Shown here piece after piece: positions 54,478 through 63,887 of a DNA stretch of 64,000 nucleotides. Under the pieces are notes generated by a model. It was not told where the DNA came from, searched no databases, and saw only the letters and a program-made list of their open reading frames with translations. A program made the translations under genes and the position numbers. This DNA comes from an uncultured Prevotellaceae bacterium (GTDB taxonomy: Bacteria; Bacteroidota; Bacteroidia; Bacteroidales; Muribaculaceae). Within the stretch, counting starts at the first letter, position 1. Each line of letters starts with the position of its first letter. The stretch spans positions 1-64,000 of the forward strand of contig CAMHNO010000007.1 in assembly GCA_946186575.1 (NCBI GenBank). Direction: 5' to 3'.

Positions 54478-55809
54478 ATGGCATTAATAAAACTCAAAAA
54501 AGGATTTGACCTCAACCTTAAGGGTCGAATCACTCAAGAGGGAGTGATTGATGAGTCGAAATCGCCGACTTATGCTATCGTTCCCGACGACTTTGTGGGC
54601 GTGGTTCCACGCATGGAGAAGAAGCCTGGCGAGCATGTTGCCGCAGGCGAAGCTCTCTATCACGACAAGAACGACGAGAAGATTAAGGTGACATCGCCAG
54701 TGAGCGGCACTGTTGCAGATGTTGTGCGAGGCGACCGACGCAAGATCCTTGCCGTTGTGGTTGAACCCGACGGCAATGGCGACAGCAAGTCGTTCGACCC
54801 TCGCTCCAATCCCAAGGAACTGCTGCTCGAGAGCGGCCTGTGGGCAATGATGCGCCAGCGTCCTTACGACATTGTGCCATCGACCGATGTGCGCCCTCGC
54901 GACATTTTTATAACAGCCTTTGACTCAGCGCCTCTTGCTCCGTCACTTAAAGTAGTGCTTGGAGAAGATGAAAAGTATCTTCCTGCAGCGGTTAACGCAC
55001 TGTCGACGCTGACCGACGGTATGGTTTATCTGGGTTGCCCGGCAAACTATTCGTTTGACGACACTGGGGCTGAGATCAACACCATTGTGGGGCCTCATCC
55101 TGCAGGAAATGTGGGGGTGCAGATTGCCAATGTTAAGCCAGTGAACAAGGGTGAAGTGGTGTGGACACTCGATGTGGTGACCGCGGCGCGATTTGGCAAG
55201 CTGCTTGAAACGGCAAAGATGGATTATTCAACAATAGTAGCTGTCACAGGCAGCGGCGTGACCGATCCTGCCTATGTTAAGGCGACAATGGGCTGCTCGA
55301 TGAGCTCGCTGCTCGCTGGACGTCTTGTGGATGACGAAAAGCCCAAGCGCATCATAGCGGGCAACGTGCTGACAGGAGTTAAAGAATCACTTGAGGGTTA
55401 CCTGCATGCACCCTATCGCCATGTGACGGTGATAAACGAGATAAACAAGAAAGATGAGTTCATGGGATGGGCTTCGCTAAGCCCCAAGAAATTCAGCATC
55501 TATCGCGACTTCACGAGCTGGATTTTCGGCGGCAGGCATCAACAAGTGGACCTCGACGCCAAGCTCAATGGCGGCGAGCGAGCAATAGTGATGTCGGGCG
55601 AGTATGACAAGATGCTGCCCATGGACATCTATGCCGAGTTCCTGGTAAAGGCTATTATCGCTTTTGACATTGACAAGATGGAGCAACTGGGAATCTATGA
55701 GGTGGCTCCTGAAGATTTCGCTCTCGCCGAGTATGCCGACACGTCAAAACTTGAGTTGCAGCGCATCGTGCGTGAGGGACTTGACAAAATGCGAGCCGAG
55801 ATGTGCTAA
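54478..55809 (+). CDS. nqrA: Na+-translocating NADH:quinone reductase subunit A
   Basis: Cytoplasmic subunit of the Na+-pumping respiratory NADH dehydrogenase, thought to take part in quinone binding. The 443-residue protein starts MALIKLKKGFDLNLKGR. The segments KKPGEHVAAGEALYHDK, SPVSGTVADVVRGDRR and GPHPAGNVGVQIANV follow. The central GSGVTDPAYVKATMG is typical of NqrA. First gene of a complete six-gene nqr operon. Confidence 0.96.
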   Translation: MALIKLKKGFDLNLKGRITQEGVIDESKSPTYAIVPDDFVGVVPRMEKKPGEHVAAGEALYHDKNDEKIKVTSPVSGTVADVVRGDRRKILAVVVEPDGNGDSKSFDPRSNPKELLLESGLWAMMRQRPYDIVPSTDVRPRDIFITAFDSAPLAPSLKVVLGEDEKYLPAAVNALSTLTDGMVYLGCPANYSFDDTGAEINTIVGPHPAGNVGVQIANVKPVNKGEVVWTLDVVTAARFGKLLETAKMDYSTIVAVTGSGVTDPAYVKATMGCSMSSLLAGRLVDDEKPKRIIAGNVLTGVKESLEGYLHAPYRHVTVINEINKKDEFMGWASLSPKKFSIYRDFTSWIFGGRHQQVDLDAKLNGGERAIVMSGEYDKMLPMDIYAEFLVKAIIAFDIDKMEQLGIYEVAPEDFALAEYADTSKLELQRIVREGLDKMRAEMC

Positions 55810-55864
55810 TGCACAACATTGATTATCTTTCGATTGAATATTAACAATTAAACTACAAGATAAA

Positions 55865-57049
55865 GTGAAATCCTTAAGAAAATTCATGGACAAGATTAAG
55901 CCTCACTTCCAGGAGGGCGGCAAGCTGAGCATGCTTGAGTCGGTCTTCGACGGAATGGAGACATTCTTGTTCACGCCCAACACCACAGCGCGCTCGGGCG
56001 TTCACATTCACGACAGCAACGACATGAAGCGCACCATGATCACTGTGGTGGTGGCGTTGCTGCCATGTTTGCTGTTTGCAATGTACAACATCGGTTTCCA
56101 GCATTTTAAGGCGGTGGGAACAGAAGCCACCTTCTGGGAGATGTTCTTCTTTGGCTTGCTTGCCATGCTGCCCGTTATTGTGGTGTCCTATGTAGTGGGG
56201 CTGGGCATTGAGTTCATTGGAGCTCAAATCCATCACAAGGAAATTCAAGAAGGCTTCTTGGTGACTGGAATCCTCATCCCCCTTATCGTTCCCATCAACA
56301 CCCCGCTGTGGATGACTGCCGTGGCCACTGCCTTTGCCGTGATCTTTGCTAAAGAGATCTTTGGTGGCACTGGCATGAACATCTTCAACGTGGCTCTAAT
56401 CACGCGCGCGTTCCTCTTCTTTGCTTATCCGTCAAAGATGAGTGGCGACATGGCTTTTGTTAAGACCGACTCGGCGTTTGGGTTTGGCGGAACTGCCCCC
56501 AACACCTTCTCGGGAGCCACTCCGCTTGGCGATGTGGCCACCAACGTGGGCGACACTTTGAGCGACAAAATTCCGTCAACAATCGACGCCTTCGTAGGTC
56601 TCATTCCTGGCTCTCCGGGCGAGACCTCGATGATTGCAATCCTAATAGGTGCCGCAATTTTGCTCATCACCGGCATCGCCTCATGGCGTGTGATGGTGAG
56701 CGTGTTTGCAGGAGGACTGGCAATGGGTGCACTCGCTCATGCGTTCCCCACTGCCACCTACCCCGCTTCGCTGCTCGACCCCGTAGCACAGATATGCTTT
56801 GGAGGTTTTGCTTTTGCTGCTGTGTTCATGGCTACCGACCCGGTTACTGGGGCACGAACCAAGATTGGCCAGTATATATATGGTTTTTTGATTGGAGTAT
56901 TCGCTATCCTTATCAGGGTTTACAACGGCGGCTACCCCGAGGGAGCCATGCTTGCCGTGCTGCTGATGAACGCTTTTGCACCGCTCATCGACTACTGTGT
57001 TGTTCAAGTCAATATTAACCGACGCCTCAAGCGTGCTAAAGCTCAATGA
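55865..57049 (+). CDS. nqrB: Na+-translocating NADH:quinone reductase subunit B
   Basis: Membrane subunit with covalently bound FMN. The 394-residue protein starts at a GTG codon (55865), which matches the family N-terminus K-x-L-R-x-F/Y-x-D-K-I-K-P better than the ATG at 55886. About 10 membrane helices and the flavin-attachment motif SGAT with Thr219 are present. The FAKEIFGGTGMNIFNVALITRAF block is well conserved. It lies 55 bp after nqrA. Confidence 0.95.
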   Translation: MKSLRKFMDKIKPHFQEGGKLSMLESVFDGMETFLFTPNTTARSGVHIHDSNDMKRTMITVVVALLPCLLFAMYNIGFQHFKAVGTEATFWEMFFFGLLAMLPVIVVSYVVGLGIEFIGAQIHHKEIQEGFLVTGILIPLIVPINTPLWMTAVATAFAVIFAKEIFGGTGMNIFNVALITRAFLFFAYPSKMSGDMAFVKTDSAFGFGGTAPNTFSGATPLGDVATNVGDTLSDKIPSTIDAFVGLIPGSPGETSMIAILIGAAILLITGIASWRVMVSVFAGGLAMGALAHAFPTATYPASLLDPVAQICFGGFAFAAVFMATDPVTGARTKIGQYIYGFLIGVFAILIRVYNGGYPEGAMLAVLLMNAFAPLIDYCVVQVNINRRLKRAKAQ

Positions 57050-57065
57050 AAGGAGGACATGAATT

Positions 57066-57782
57066 ATGAACAAGAACAGTAATGCTTATCAAATAATCTA
57101 TGCGGCAGTTATGGTGCTCATTGTGGGCACGATACTTGCCTTTGTCTACATGGCTCTCAAGCCCAAGCAGGACGATAATATTGCCAACGACAAGCGCAAA
57201 CAAATTCTGAGTGCCGTTCACATCACTCCTGCTGCCGATGGCGCAATAGAGCAGACATTCAACAAGTACATTGTGGCTGGATACCTGCTCAATAAAGATG
57301 GCAGCATTGCCGACTCAGCACAGAATGTGGCATTCAACATTGACATGAAGAATAATGTCAAGCTTGAAGAGCGCAAATTGCCTGTGTTCAAGTGCAGGCT
57401 TGACGACGGGAGCCTCAAATATATAGTGCCAGTGTATGGAGCCGGATTATGGGGACCCATTTGGGGATATGTGGCAGTGGACGACAATGGCACCGACATC
57501 TTTGGAGCCTACTTCTCGCATGAGGGAGAGACCCCAGGTCTTGGAGCAGAGATTGCCAACTCCAAATTTCAAGGCCAGTTCAAGGGCAAGAAAATCTACG
57601 TTGACGGTGAGTTCAAGTCGATTAGTGTGATGAAAGCTGGACAGAAACCCACCGATGGCTCACAATATGTGAATGCTATTTCGGGTGGAACAATCACCAG
57701 CCGTGGCGTTCAGGCCATGTTAAGCGACTGCCTGACTCCATACGACCCATTCTTTAAGAAACTACAAAGTGGAACCAATTAA
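57066..57782 (+). CDS. nqrC: Na+-translocating NADH:quinone reductase subunit C
   Basis: Second FMN-carrying subunit: one N-terminal helix (IIYAAVMVLIVGTILAFVYMAL, in parts, about 9-30) and a periplasmic flavin domain. The flavin site reads SGGTITSRGVQ with Thr near residue 209. The usual SGAT is SGGT here, but the threonine is kept. A strong AAAGGAGG ribosome binding site precedes the ATG. A second ATG 7 bases upstream is out of frame and stops at once. Confidence 0.95.
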   Translation: MNKNSNAYQIIYAAVMVLIVGTILAFVYMALKPKQDDNIANDKRKQILSAVHITPAADGAIEQTFNKYIVAGYLLNKDGSIADSAQNVAFNIDMKNNVKLEERKLPVFKCRLDDGSLKYIVPVYGAGLWGPIWGYVAVDDNGTDIFGAYFSHEGETPGLGAEIANSKFQGQFKGKKIYVDGEFKSISVMKAGQKPTDGSQYVNAISGGTITSRGVQAMLSDCLTPYDPFFKKLQSGTN

Positions 57783-57795
57783 ATGACAATAGACT

Positions 57796-58419
57796 ATGTT
57801 ATCAAAACGAAACAAAGAAGCATTATTCAACCCGTTGTCAAAGGACAACCCCGTGCTGGTACAGATATTGGGTATCTGCTCAACTCTTGCTGTTACAGCT
57901 AAGCTTGAACCCGCTATTGTCATGGGTATCTCGGTAATTGCTGTGCTTGCAATCTCCAATGTGGTGATCTCGCTGCTGCGAAACACGATTCCTACCACCA
58001 TACGCATCATCGTGCAGCTGGTAGTGGTGGCTGCACTGGTAATCATCGTGCAACAAGTTCTTAAGGCTTATGCCTACGATGTGAGTCTGCAACTCTCGGT
58101 GTTCATAGGTCTGATTATTACCAACTGCATCCTCATGGGGCGCCTCGAGGCGTTTGCCTTGAGCAACAAGCCCTGGCCTGCCTTCCTCGATGGCATTGGC
58201 AACGGTCTTGGCTACATGATCATTCTGGTGATAGTGGCATTCTTCCGTGAATTGCTCGGCAGTGGCACGCTATTTGGTTTTCAAGTGATTCCCGATTGGT
58301 GCTACAAGCATGGTTACATGAACAATGGACTCATGATTCTGCCTCCCATGGCGCTTATCACAGTGGGTTGCATCATTTGGGTTCATCGCTCACGCAACAA
58401 GGATCTTCAAGAGAAATAA
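57796..58419 (+). CDS. nqrD: Na+-translocating NADH:quinone reductase subunit D
   Basis: Hydrophobic membrane subunit of 207 residues with about six helices. It begins MLSKRNKEALFNPLSKDNPVLVQ and contains GICSTLAVTAKLEPAIVMG, TNCILMGRLEAFAL and FFRELLGSGTLFGFQ, typical of NqrD/RnfE. It pairs with NqrE to form the symmetrical part of the channel. It starts 13 bp after nqrC. Confidence 0.95.
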   Translation: MLSKRNKEALFNPLSKDNPVLVQILGICSTLAVTAKLEPAIVMGISVIAVLAISNVVISLLRNTIPTTIRIIVQLVVVAALVIIVQQVLKAYAYDVSLQLSVFIGLIITNCILMGRLEAFALSNKPWPAFLDGIGNGLGYMIILVIVAFFRELLGSGTLFGFQVIPDWCYKHGYMNNGLMILPPMALITVGCIIWVHRSRNKDLQEK

Positions 58420-58457
58420 TCAACAAGTAGTAACAATGTTAATATCAATGAATTAAA

Positions 58458-59072
58458 ATGGAAGAATTAAATCTTTTCGTTAAGTCGATATTTATCGACA
58501 ACATGGTATTTGCCTACTTCCTGGGAATGTGCTCATATCTTGCCGTTTCCAAGAATGTGAAGACGGCTTTTGGCCTTGGCATCGCTGTTACGTTCATGCT
58601 TGTTGTGACCATACCTCTGAACTACATGCTTAATAAATATGTGCTTGAACCAGGAGCTCTCTCATGGTTTGATGAAAGTTTTAAAGATGTGGACCTTAGC
58701 TTCCTGGCTTTAATCATGTTTATTGCTGTGATTGCATCGGCAACACAGTTGGTGGAAATGGCAGTAGAGAAATTTGCTCCAGCTCTTTACAACTCACTTG
58801 GCATCTTCTTGCCACTAATCGCAGTGAACTGTGCCATCCTGGGTGGAGCACTGTTCATGCAGCAACGCGATTTTGCCTCGTGCTGGACTGCGACTGTCTA
58901 TGGCGCAGGCAGCGGCATTGGCTGGCTGCTGGCAATAGTTGGTCTGGCGGCTATACGCGAGAAGATTGCTTACAGCAACATACCTGCCGCACTGCGCGGA
59001 GTGGGCATCACATTTATTATTACAGGCCTGATGGGAATTGCTTTCATGAGCTTTATGGGTATTAAACTTTAA
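58458..59072 (+). CDS. nqrE: Na+-translocating NADH:quinone reductase subunit E
   Basis: Hydrophobic membrane subunit of 204 residues. MEELNLFVKSIFIDNMVFAYFLGMCSYLAVSK (in parts) is the family start. Later come FLPLIAVNCAILGGALFMQQRDF and PAALRGVGITFIITGLMGIAFMSFMG (in parts). Homologous to NqrD in inverted topology. It starts 38 bp after nqrD. Confidence 0.95.
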   Translation: MEELNLFVKSIFIDNMVFAYFLGMCSYLAVSKNVKTAFGLGIAVTFMLVVTIPLNYMLNKYVLEPGALSWFDESFKDVDLSFLALIMFIAVIASATQLVEMAVEKFAPALYNSLGIFLPLIAVNCAILGGALFMQQRDFASCWTATVYGAGSGIGWLLAIVGLAAIREKIAYSNIPAALRGVGITFIITGLMGIAFMSFMGIKL

Positions 59073-59091
59073 CATTACAACTTGCACGACT

Positions 59092-60378
59092 ATGATATTT
59101 TTAGAAGTTAATTCATCATTGACTGTTATGTCGAGTGCCATTATCTTCTTGGTACTCACGTTACTACTTGTAATTATCCTGCTGTTGGCAAGGCATTACC
59201 TTGTAGCTACAGGTAAAGTGAAAATAAGCATCAATGACGGCAAGAAAGAGATTGAAATTGAGAGTGGCAAGTCATTGCTCAACAGTCTGCACGAGGGCGG
59301 CGTGATGCTCTCAAGCGCATGTGGTGGCAAGGGCAGCTGCGGACAGTGCAAGATTCAAGTGCTCGAGGGTGGGGGCGACATCCTCCCCACCGAGACAGTG
59401 CACTTCTCGCGTAAGGAGCAACAAGACCACTGGCGGCTTGGCTGTCAGGTCAAGGTCAAGGACAACATGAAGGTGCAAGTACCCGACTCGGTGCTCGAGG
59501 TCAAGGAATATGAATGCACTGTTGTGAGCAACAAGCTCGTGTCGTCGTTCATCAAGGAGTTTATCGTGGCATTACCCGAGGGCGAGCACATGGACTTCAT
59601 CCCCGGCTCGTATGCTCAAATTAAGATTCCGGCCTTTGAGATGGACTATGACAAGGACATTGATAAAGAATCGTTGGGAGATTATTTGCCCACTTGGGAA
59701 AAATATGACATGTTCTCACTCAAGTGCAAAAACACCGAGGAGACCGTGAGAGCCTACTCCATGGCCAACTATCCAGCCGAGGGCGACCGATTCATGCTCA
59801 CCGTGCGCATCGCTACACCACCCTTCAAGCCAAAACCACAGACTGGCTTCATGGATGTGAGCCCGGGTATTGCTTCGTCCTACATCTTCACTCTCAAGCC
59901 TGGCGACAAGGTGATAATGAGTGGCCCTTATGGCGACTTCCACCCCATCTTCGACAGCAAGAAGGAGATGATATGGGTGGGCGGTGGTGCCGGTATGGCT
60001 CCGTTGCGTGCTCAAATCATGCACATGACCAAGACATTGCACACCCGCGACCGCGAGATGCACTACTTCTATGGTGCTCGTTCGCTCAGTGAGGTGTTCT
60101 ACCTTGAGGATTTCCTCGAGATTGAGAAGGAATATCCCAATTTCCACTTCCACTTGGCACTCGATCGTCCCGACCCAGTGGCCGACGAGGCTGGAGTGAA
60201 GTACACAGCAGGATTCATAGCCCCGGTGATGTACGACACCTATCTTAAGGATCACGAGGCTCCTGAGGATTGTGAGTACTACATGTGCGGCCCGGCTATG
60301 ATGAGCAAGACTGTGAACGAAGTGCTCGACAAGTGTGGTGTTGACCCATCGTCCATTCACTACGACAACTTTGGATAA
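59092..60378 (+). CDS. nqrF: Na+-translocating NADH:quinone reductase subunit F
   Basis: NADH-oxidising subunit. The 428-residue protein has one N-terminal helix (about 13-33), then a 2Fe-2S ferredoxin domain (ACGGKGSCGQC with Cys77, 83, 86 and a fourth Cys near 118). An FAD domain (RAYSMANYP) and an NADH-binding domain (WVGGGAGMAPLRAQI, MCGPAMM) follow. Last gene of the operon, followed by a clear terminator. Confidence 0.96.
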   Translation: MIFLEVNSSLTVMSSAIIFLVLTLLLVIILLLARHYLVATGKVKISINDGKKEIEIESGKSLLNSLHEGGVMLSSACGGKGSCGQCKIQVLEGGGDILPTETVHFSRKEQQDHWRLGCQVKVKDNMKVQVPDSVLEVKEYECTVVSNKLVSSFIKEFIVALPEGEHMDFIPGSYAQIKIPAFEMDYDKDIDKESLGDYLPTWEKYDMFSLKCKNTEETVRAYSMANYPAEGDRFMLTVRIATPPFKPKPQTGFMDVSPGIASSYIFTLKPGDKVIMSGPYGDFHPIFDSKKEMIWVGGGAGMAPLRAQIMHMTKTLHTRDREMHYFYGARSLSEVFYLEDFLEIEKEYPNFHFHLALDRPDPVADEAGVKYTAGFIAPVMYDTYLKDHEAPEDCEYYMCGPAMMSKTVNEVLDKCGVDPSSIHYDNFG

Positions 60379-60390
60379 AGCATGATAATA

Positions 60391-60433
60391 TGAAAACAAG
60401 GCAGGTTGAGAAATTGACCTGCCTTGTTTTTCA
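60391..60433 (+). terminator. Terminator of the nqr operon
   Basis: AAAACAAGGCAGGT (60393-60406) and ACCTGCCTTGTTTT (60417-60430) form a 14-bp perfect stem starting 14 bp after the nqrF stop codon. It also faces the minus-strand gene at 60455. Confidence 0.85.
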
Positions 60434-60454
60434 TATTTGTTTTGAATAGAATTA

Positions 60455-61213
60455 TCACTTCAGTGCTCTGATTTTTACTTCAATGCCAGTGCCATTGAGC
60501 AAAGTGTTGATTTGCTCAACTGGTGTGTCGCTGTAGTGGTAGGGGTAGAGAACTTTGGGCTTGAACATCTTTGCCGCTTTGGCAAGTTGCTCAGGAGTCA
60601 TGGTGTAAGGCTGGTTGCATGGAAGGAAGGCGATGTCAATGTCCTTGAGGTTGGCCATCTCAGGGATGTCCTCGGTGTCGCCGGCAATGTAGATGCGCAG
60701 TCCGTCAAGGTTGAGCACATAGCCGTTGTCGCGTCCTTTGGGGTGGAATTGGAGGTGATCGTGGGTGGTGTTATAGGCTGGCACGGCCTCAATGGTGATG
60801 TCGTTGCGCAGTTTCAACGTCTCGCCATTGTTCATAGCTTTACCTTTGCCCAGCATTTCAGAGCATCGCTTGTTCAATACCACTTGAGTGTTGTTATCAC
60901 TCAAAGTGGCTATAGCGTCCTTGTCGAAGTGGTCGAAATGTTCGTGAGTGACTAAGATAAAAGCAGCTTTCGAAAACTTGTTGTAGTCGGTTTCGGGGGG
61001 CAGTTTAGTCACGGGATCCACTTGTATCGACAGCCCGTCATATTTTATCTCCAAGCTTGCATGCTTGATGAAGGTGAAAGTCACTTGCTTTCCCGACTTG
61101 GTGGTGTAAGCATCGTCTTGTGTCTTGTTGTTGACGCCGTTGGCGGCCTGCTGAGAGTTGCACGACAGGCATGTTAATGATGTGAGTATCACAGCTAAAA
61201 AGTTTTTAATCAT
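60455..61213 (-). CDS. Metallo-beta-lactamase-fold lipoprotein (UlaG-like)
   Basis: Putative metal-dependent hydrolase. The 252-residue protein has a lipoprotein signal with Cys18 (LTCLSC). The metal motif is THEHFDHFDKDAI (H-x-H-x-D-H-type), with further ligand regions AYNTTHDH, IYIAGDTEDIPEM and YPYHYSD. UlaG-like enzymes open lactone rings, but the substrate here is unknown. It starts 8 bp after the end of the BspA-like gene on the same strand, so the two are one operon. Confidence 0.85.
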   Translation of the reverse strand: MIKNFLAVILTSLTCLSCNSQQAANGVNNKTQDDAYTTKSGKQVTFTFIKHASLEIKYDGLSIQVDPVTKLPPETDYNKFSKAAFILVTHEHFDHFDKDAIATLSDNNTQVVLNKRCSEMLGKGKAMNNGETLKLRNDITIEAVPAYNTTHDHLQFHPKGRDNGYVLNLDGLRIYIAGDTEDIPEMANLKDIDIAFLPCNQPYTMTPEQLAKAAKMFKPKVLYPYHYSDTPVEQINTLLNGTGIEVKIRALK

Positions 61214-61221
61214 GATTATAA

Positions 61222-63054
61222 TTATTCTAATGGTAAAATATTCTTAAAGTCCTTCCATTGTTTTGTGCTTTTGTAGGCCTCAACTGCTGTGGCAGGCACA
61301 AAGAGAGTGGTTTTCTTCTCGCTGATTTTCTTGAGCTCTGGTGGAGTAGTGGCAAGGCATGTTATGCTCTGCATCTTACATTTCTCAACAATTTTCTCTC
61401 CAATGTTTTGGATGGTGCTCGGAAGAGTGAGAGCTGTTATTGCGGTGCCCCTGAACGCATTGTTGTCGATGGTAGTGACCCCTTCGGGAATTTCAATGGT
61501 AGCCAGCGACTTGCAGTCGCGCAAGGCATTCTCCCCTATGGTTGTGAGTGTTGAGGGAAAGACAACAGAGGTTAGCTTATCGCATCCTCTCATCATTTCC
61601 TTAGGCACAGCAGTCAGTCCTTGTGGCAGCACAATCGATTTCAACGACTTGCAGTCGCGGAAGGCATTATCGGCAAGAGAACGAACCATCGGTGGCAGAA
61701 TAATTTCTTCGAACCCACATTTTTTAAAAGCATTTTTGCCTATGGCTGTTAGACCATTAGCGCCATCAATGGCCATAAGCTCTCGGCAATCTTCAAACGC
61801 GCTCTCCCCTATCGTTCTCAGTTCATTTGCCAAAGCAATGGACTTGAGCGACGTGCAATTTTCAAAGGCTCTTTCGGGTAAAATGGCGATAGCTGCATCG
61901 ATGCTGGCTGTAGCAAGTTTCTTGCAGTTGGCAAAAGCCTTTGTTCCAATATACGTTACACTCGATGGTATTTCTATGTTTTGCAATGCACCACACTGCT
62001 CAAAGGCGTGGCTTCCAATGCTGGACAACGACTGTGGCAAAGTTACTCCTGTAACATTCTCACATTGCTTGAAAGCATTGTCGGCAATTGCCTCAACTCC
62101 ATTGGGCACAGCAAAGAACCCCTTAGATGCAGGAGGAAACGCTATCAGTCTCACTCCCGAGTAGTCGTAGAGCACTCCATCGTGAGCCGAGTAAAACCGG
62201 CTACCCATTTCAACTTGAAATTCCCTGAGCTTGGGCATGTGGCCTGGAGCATCGTTTTCGATGCTTGTGGCTGCAGGGATTAAAAGCTGTGTCAATTGTG
62301 TGCCTTTGAAGGCATCGGCTCCAAGTGAGCTCAGGCCGTAGGGCAGGTTGATGCGTGTCAGCTGTGAGTCGCAAAAGGCTTCTTTGCCAATAAACGTGAG
62401 CGACTGGGGTAGCTGTATTGACCGAAGGTCGGAGCATTCATAGAAACACCGTTCTCTGATCTCCGAAATTCCCTCAGGAAGATTGATTCTCGACAGCCGT
62501 GAGCATCCTCTGAAAGCTTCTTCGCCTATGTATCGCACATCGCATCGACCTGGAAACTTCACCTCCTCAAGCTTGCTGCATCCCTCGAAAGCCTCGTCGG
62601 CCACAATCTTGATTGACCGTGGTAATGACACATACCTCAGGCATCGGCTATATCGGAACATTCCGCGCCCAATGGCATCATGCTCTGTCTTAGTAGAGTA
62701 ATTCTTGCCTCCGCCCACTATGCGAGCTCTGTCAAGTTCAAGATCCAGATAATTATCGACTGTACGCCCCTGCGCATCTCGTGCGTTGCTACGGTCGCAA
62801 ATGCGCTTAATCACTCTAATGTCATCGCCATTAATGCTTCCGTTGAGCCTTATGCATCTCACCTGTTTTTCTTCATCGTCGTTGATGTAGGAATCTAAAG
62901 TCCCAGGTTCTCTCAAATCTATCTCAAGCACGTCGCCTCTTAGAAAAGAACGGTGATGATGTTCTCCGCCATCCTGAGCCGTTGCATGCTGTACATTTGT
63001 TGTCAACGCAACAATCAAAACAAACCATGAGAAAAAAGAAGAAATGTGTTTCAT
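61222..63054 (-). CDS. BspA-like leucine-rich-repeat surface protein
   Basis: The 610-residue protein has a signal peptide (MKHISSFFSWFVLIVALT, start at 63054; the longer frame to 63093 adds an unsupported piece). More than 15 LRR_5/BspA repeats of about 23 residues follow, with the pattern I-G-x-x-A-F-x-x-C-x-x-L-x-x-I-x-L-P (IGEEAFRGCSRLSRINLP, FIGKEAFCDSQLTRINLP). It ends with the usual closing strand VPATAVEAYKSTKQWKDF. Such proteins bind host or microbial surface molecules. Operon partner of the MBL-fold lipoprotein. Confidence 0.88.
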   Translation of the reverse strand: MKHISSFFSWFVLIVALTTNVQHATAQDGGEHHHRSFLRGDVLEIDLREPGTLDSYINDDEEKQVRCIRLNGSINGDDIRVIKRICDRSNARDAQGRTVDNYLDLELDRARIVGGGKNYSTKTEHDAIGRGMFRYSRCLRYVSLPRSIKIVADEAFEGCSKLEEVKFPGRCDVRYIGEEAFRGCSRLSRINLPEGISEIRERCFYECSDLRSIQLPQSLTFIGKEAFCDSQLTRINLPYGLSSLGADAFKGTQLTQLLIPAATSIENDAPGHMPKLREFQVEMGSRFYSAHDGVLYDYSGVRLIAFPPASKGFFAVPNGVEAIADNAFKQCENVTGVTLPQSLSSIGSHAFEQCGALQNIEIPSSVTYIGTKAFANCKKLATASIDAAIAILPERAFENCTSLKSIALANELRTIGESAFEDCRELMAIDGANGLTAIGKNAFKKCGFEEIILPPMVRSLADNAFRDCKSLKSIVLPQGLTAVPKEMMRGCDKLTSVVFPSTLTTIGENALRDCKSLATIEIPEGVTTIDNNAFRGTAITALTLPSTIQNIGEKIVEKCKMQSITCLATTPPELKKISEKKTTLFVPATAVEAYKSTKQWKDFKNILPLE

Positions 63055-63154
63055 AATGCTTAAAGTACCTAATAAAATCATTAATTCGAACACAAAGATG
63101 CAATTTTTTTCTTATTTTACAATAAAAATGAGCAAAAAATTAATTTATTATTTG

Positions 63155-63162
63155 TATATTTG
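63155..63162 (+). promoter_or_regulatory. -7 box of the cytidylate-kinase-like gene
   Basis: TATATTTG, perfect, 28 bp before the ATG at 63190. No -33 element recognised. Confidence 0.45.
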
Positions 63163-63189
63163 CTAAGTCAATAAAAATAATAGGCTATT

Positions 63190-63831
63190 ATGGGAAAATC
63201 TGGAAATTTTGTGGTAACGCTTGGCAGGCAGTTTGGCTGCGGAGCACGTGAGATTGGGCAACTCGTGGCCGAAATGCTCGACATCAACTATTACGACAAG
63301 GAACTGCTGCTCGAGGCGGCCAAGCAGAGCGGCGTGGCCCCAGCAGTGTTTGAGGCCAGTGACGAGCGCACACCCAAGTTCTTCTCATCGCTATGGTCGT
63401 TCAACCTGGGCTACTACAGCGGCGCACTCTTCGTGGGCGACCAGCCTGTGAAGGAGGACAATGTTTATCAGGCACAAAGCCAGGTGATGATCGACCTTGC
63501 CAAGCAAAGCTCATGCGTGATTGTGGGACGCAGTGCCGACTATATTCTTCGCGACGAGGTCAATGTCATAAGTGTATTCCTCCATTCCACAATGGACGAC
63601 CGCATTCAGCGCATTATCAAGCGAGGCGACTGCGATAATGAAAAGGATGCCAAGGACATGGCTATCAAGCAAAACAAACTGCGGGCCAACTATTACGACT
63701 TTTACACCGACAAGCACTGGGGAAGCGCCGAGAGCTACGACCTCTCTATCGACTCATCAAAACTTGGCCCCGAAGCCACTGCCAAGCTCATCGTCGACTA
63801 TGTGAAAACCCGCCTCGCCAAGCAGCAATAA
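63190..63831 (+). CDS. Cytidylate-kinase-like protein
   Basis: P-loop kinase family related to CMP kinase (Pfam Cytidylate_kin2-like). The 213-residue protein begins MGKSGNFVVTLGRQFGCGAREIG, where the phosphate-binding loop is the short GRQFGCGAREIG form. It continues with a D-K-E-L-L block (YYDKELLLEAA) and VIVGRSADYILRD. The Arg-rich lid region ends RIQRIIKRGDC. True substrate is uncertain; it lacks the complete CMP-kinase motifs. Single-gene unit. Confidence 0.85.
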   Translation: MGKSGNFVVTLGRQFGCGAREIGQLVAEMLDINYYDKELLLEAAKQSGVAPAVFEASDERTPKFFSSLWSFNLGYYSGALFVGDQPVKEDNVYQAQSQVMIDLAKQSSCVIVGRSADYILRDEVNVISVFLHSTMDDRIQRIIKRGDCDNEKDAKDMAIKQNKLRANYYDFYTDKHWGSAESYDLSIDSSKLGPEATAKLIVDYVKTRLAKQQ

Positions 63832-63854
63832 CCCCACACATCCTACTCCCCATA

Positions 63855-63887
63855 ATGTCCTCAAAAGAACCGTCCCTTTGAGGACAT
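63855..63887 (+). terminator. Hairpin downstream of the cytidylate-kinase-like gene
   Basis: ATGTCCTCAAA (63855-63865) and TTTGAGGACAT (63877-63887) form an 11-bp perfect stem 24 bp after the stop codon, followed by TTAAATTAATTT. The tail is a weak T-run. No gene is visible from here to the window end. Confidence 0.65.
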
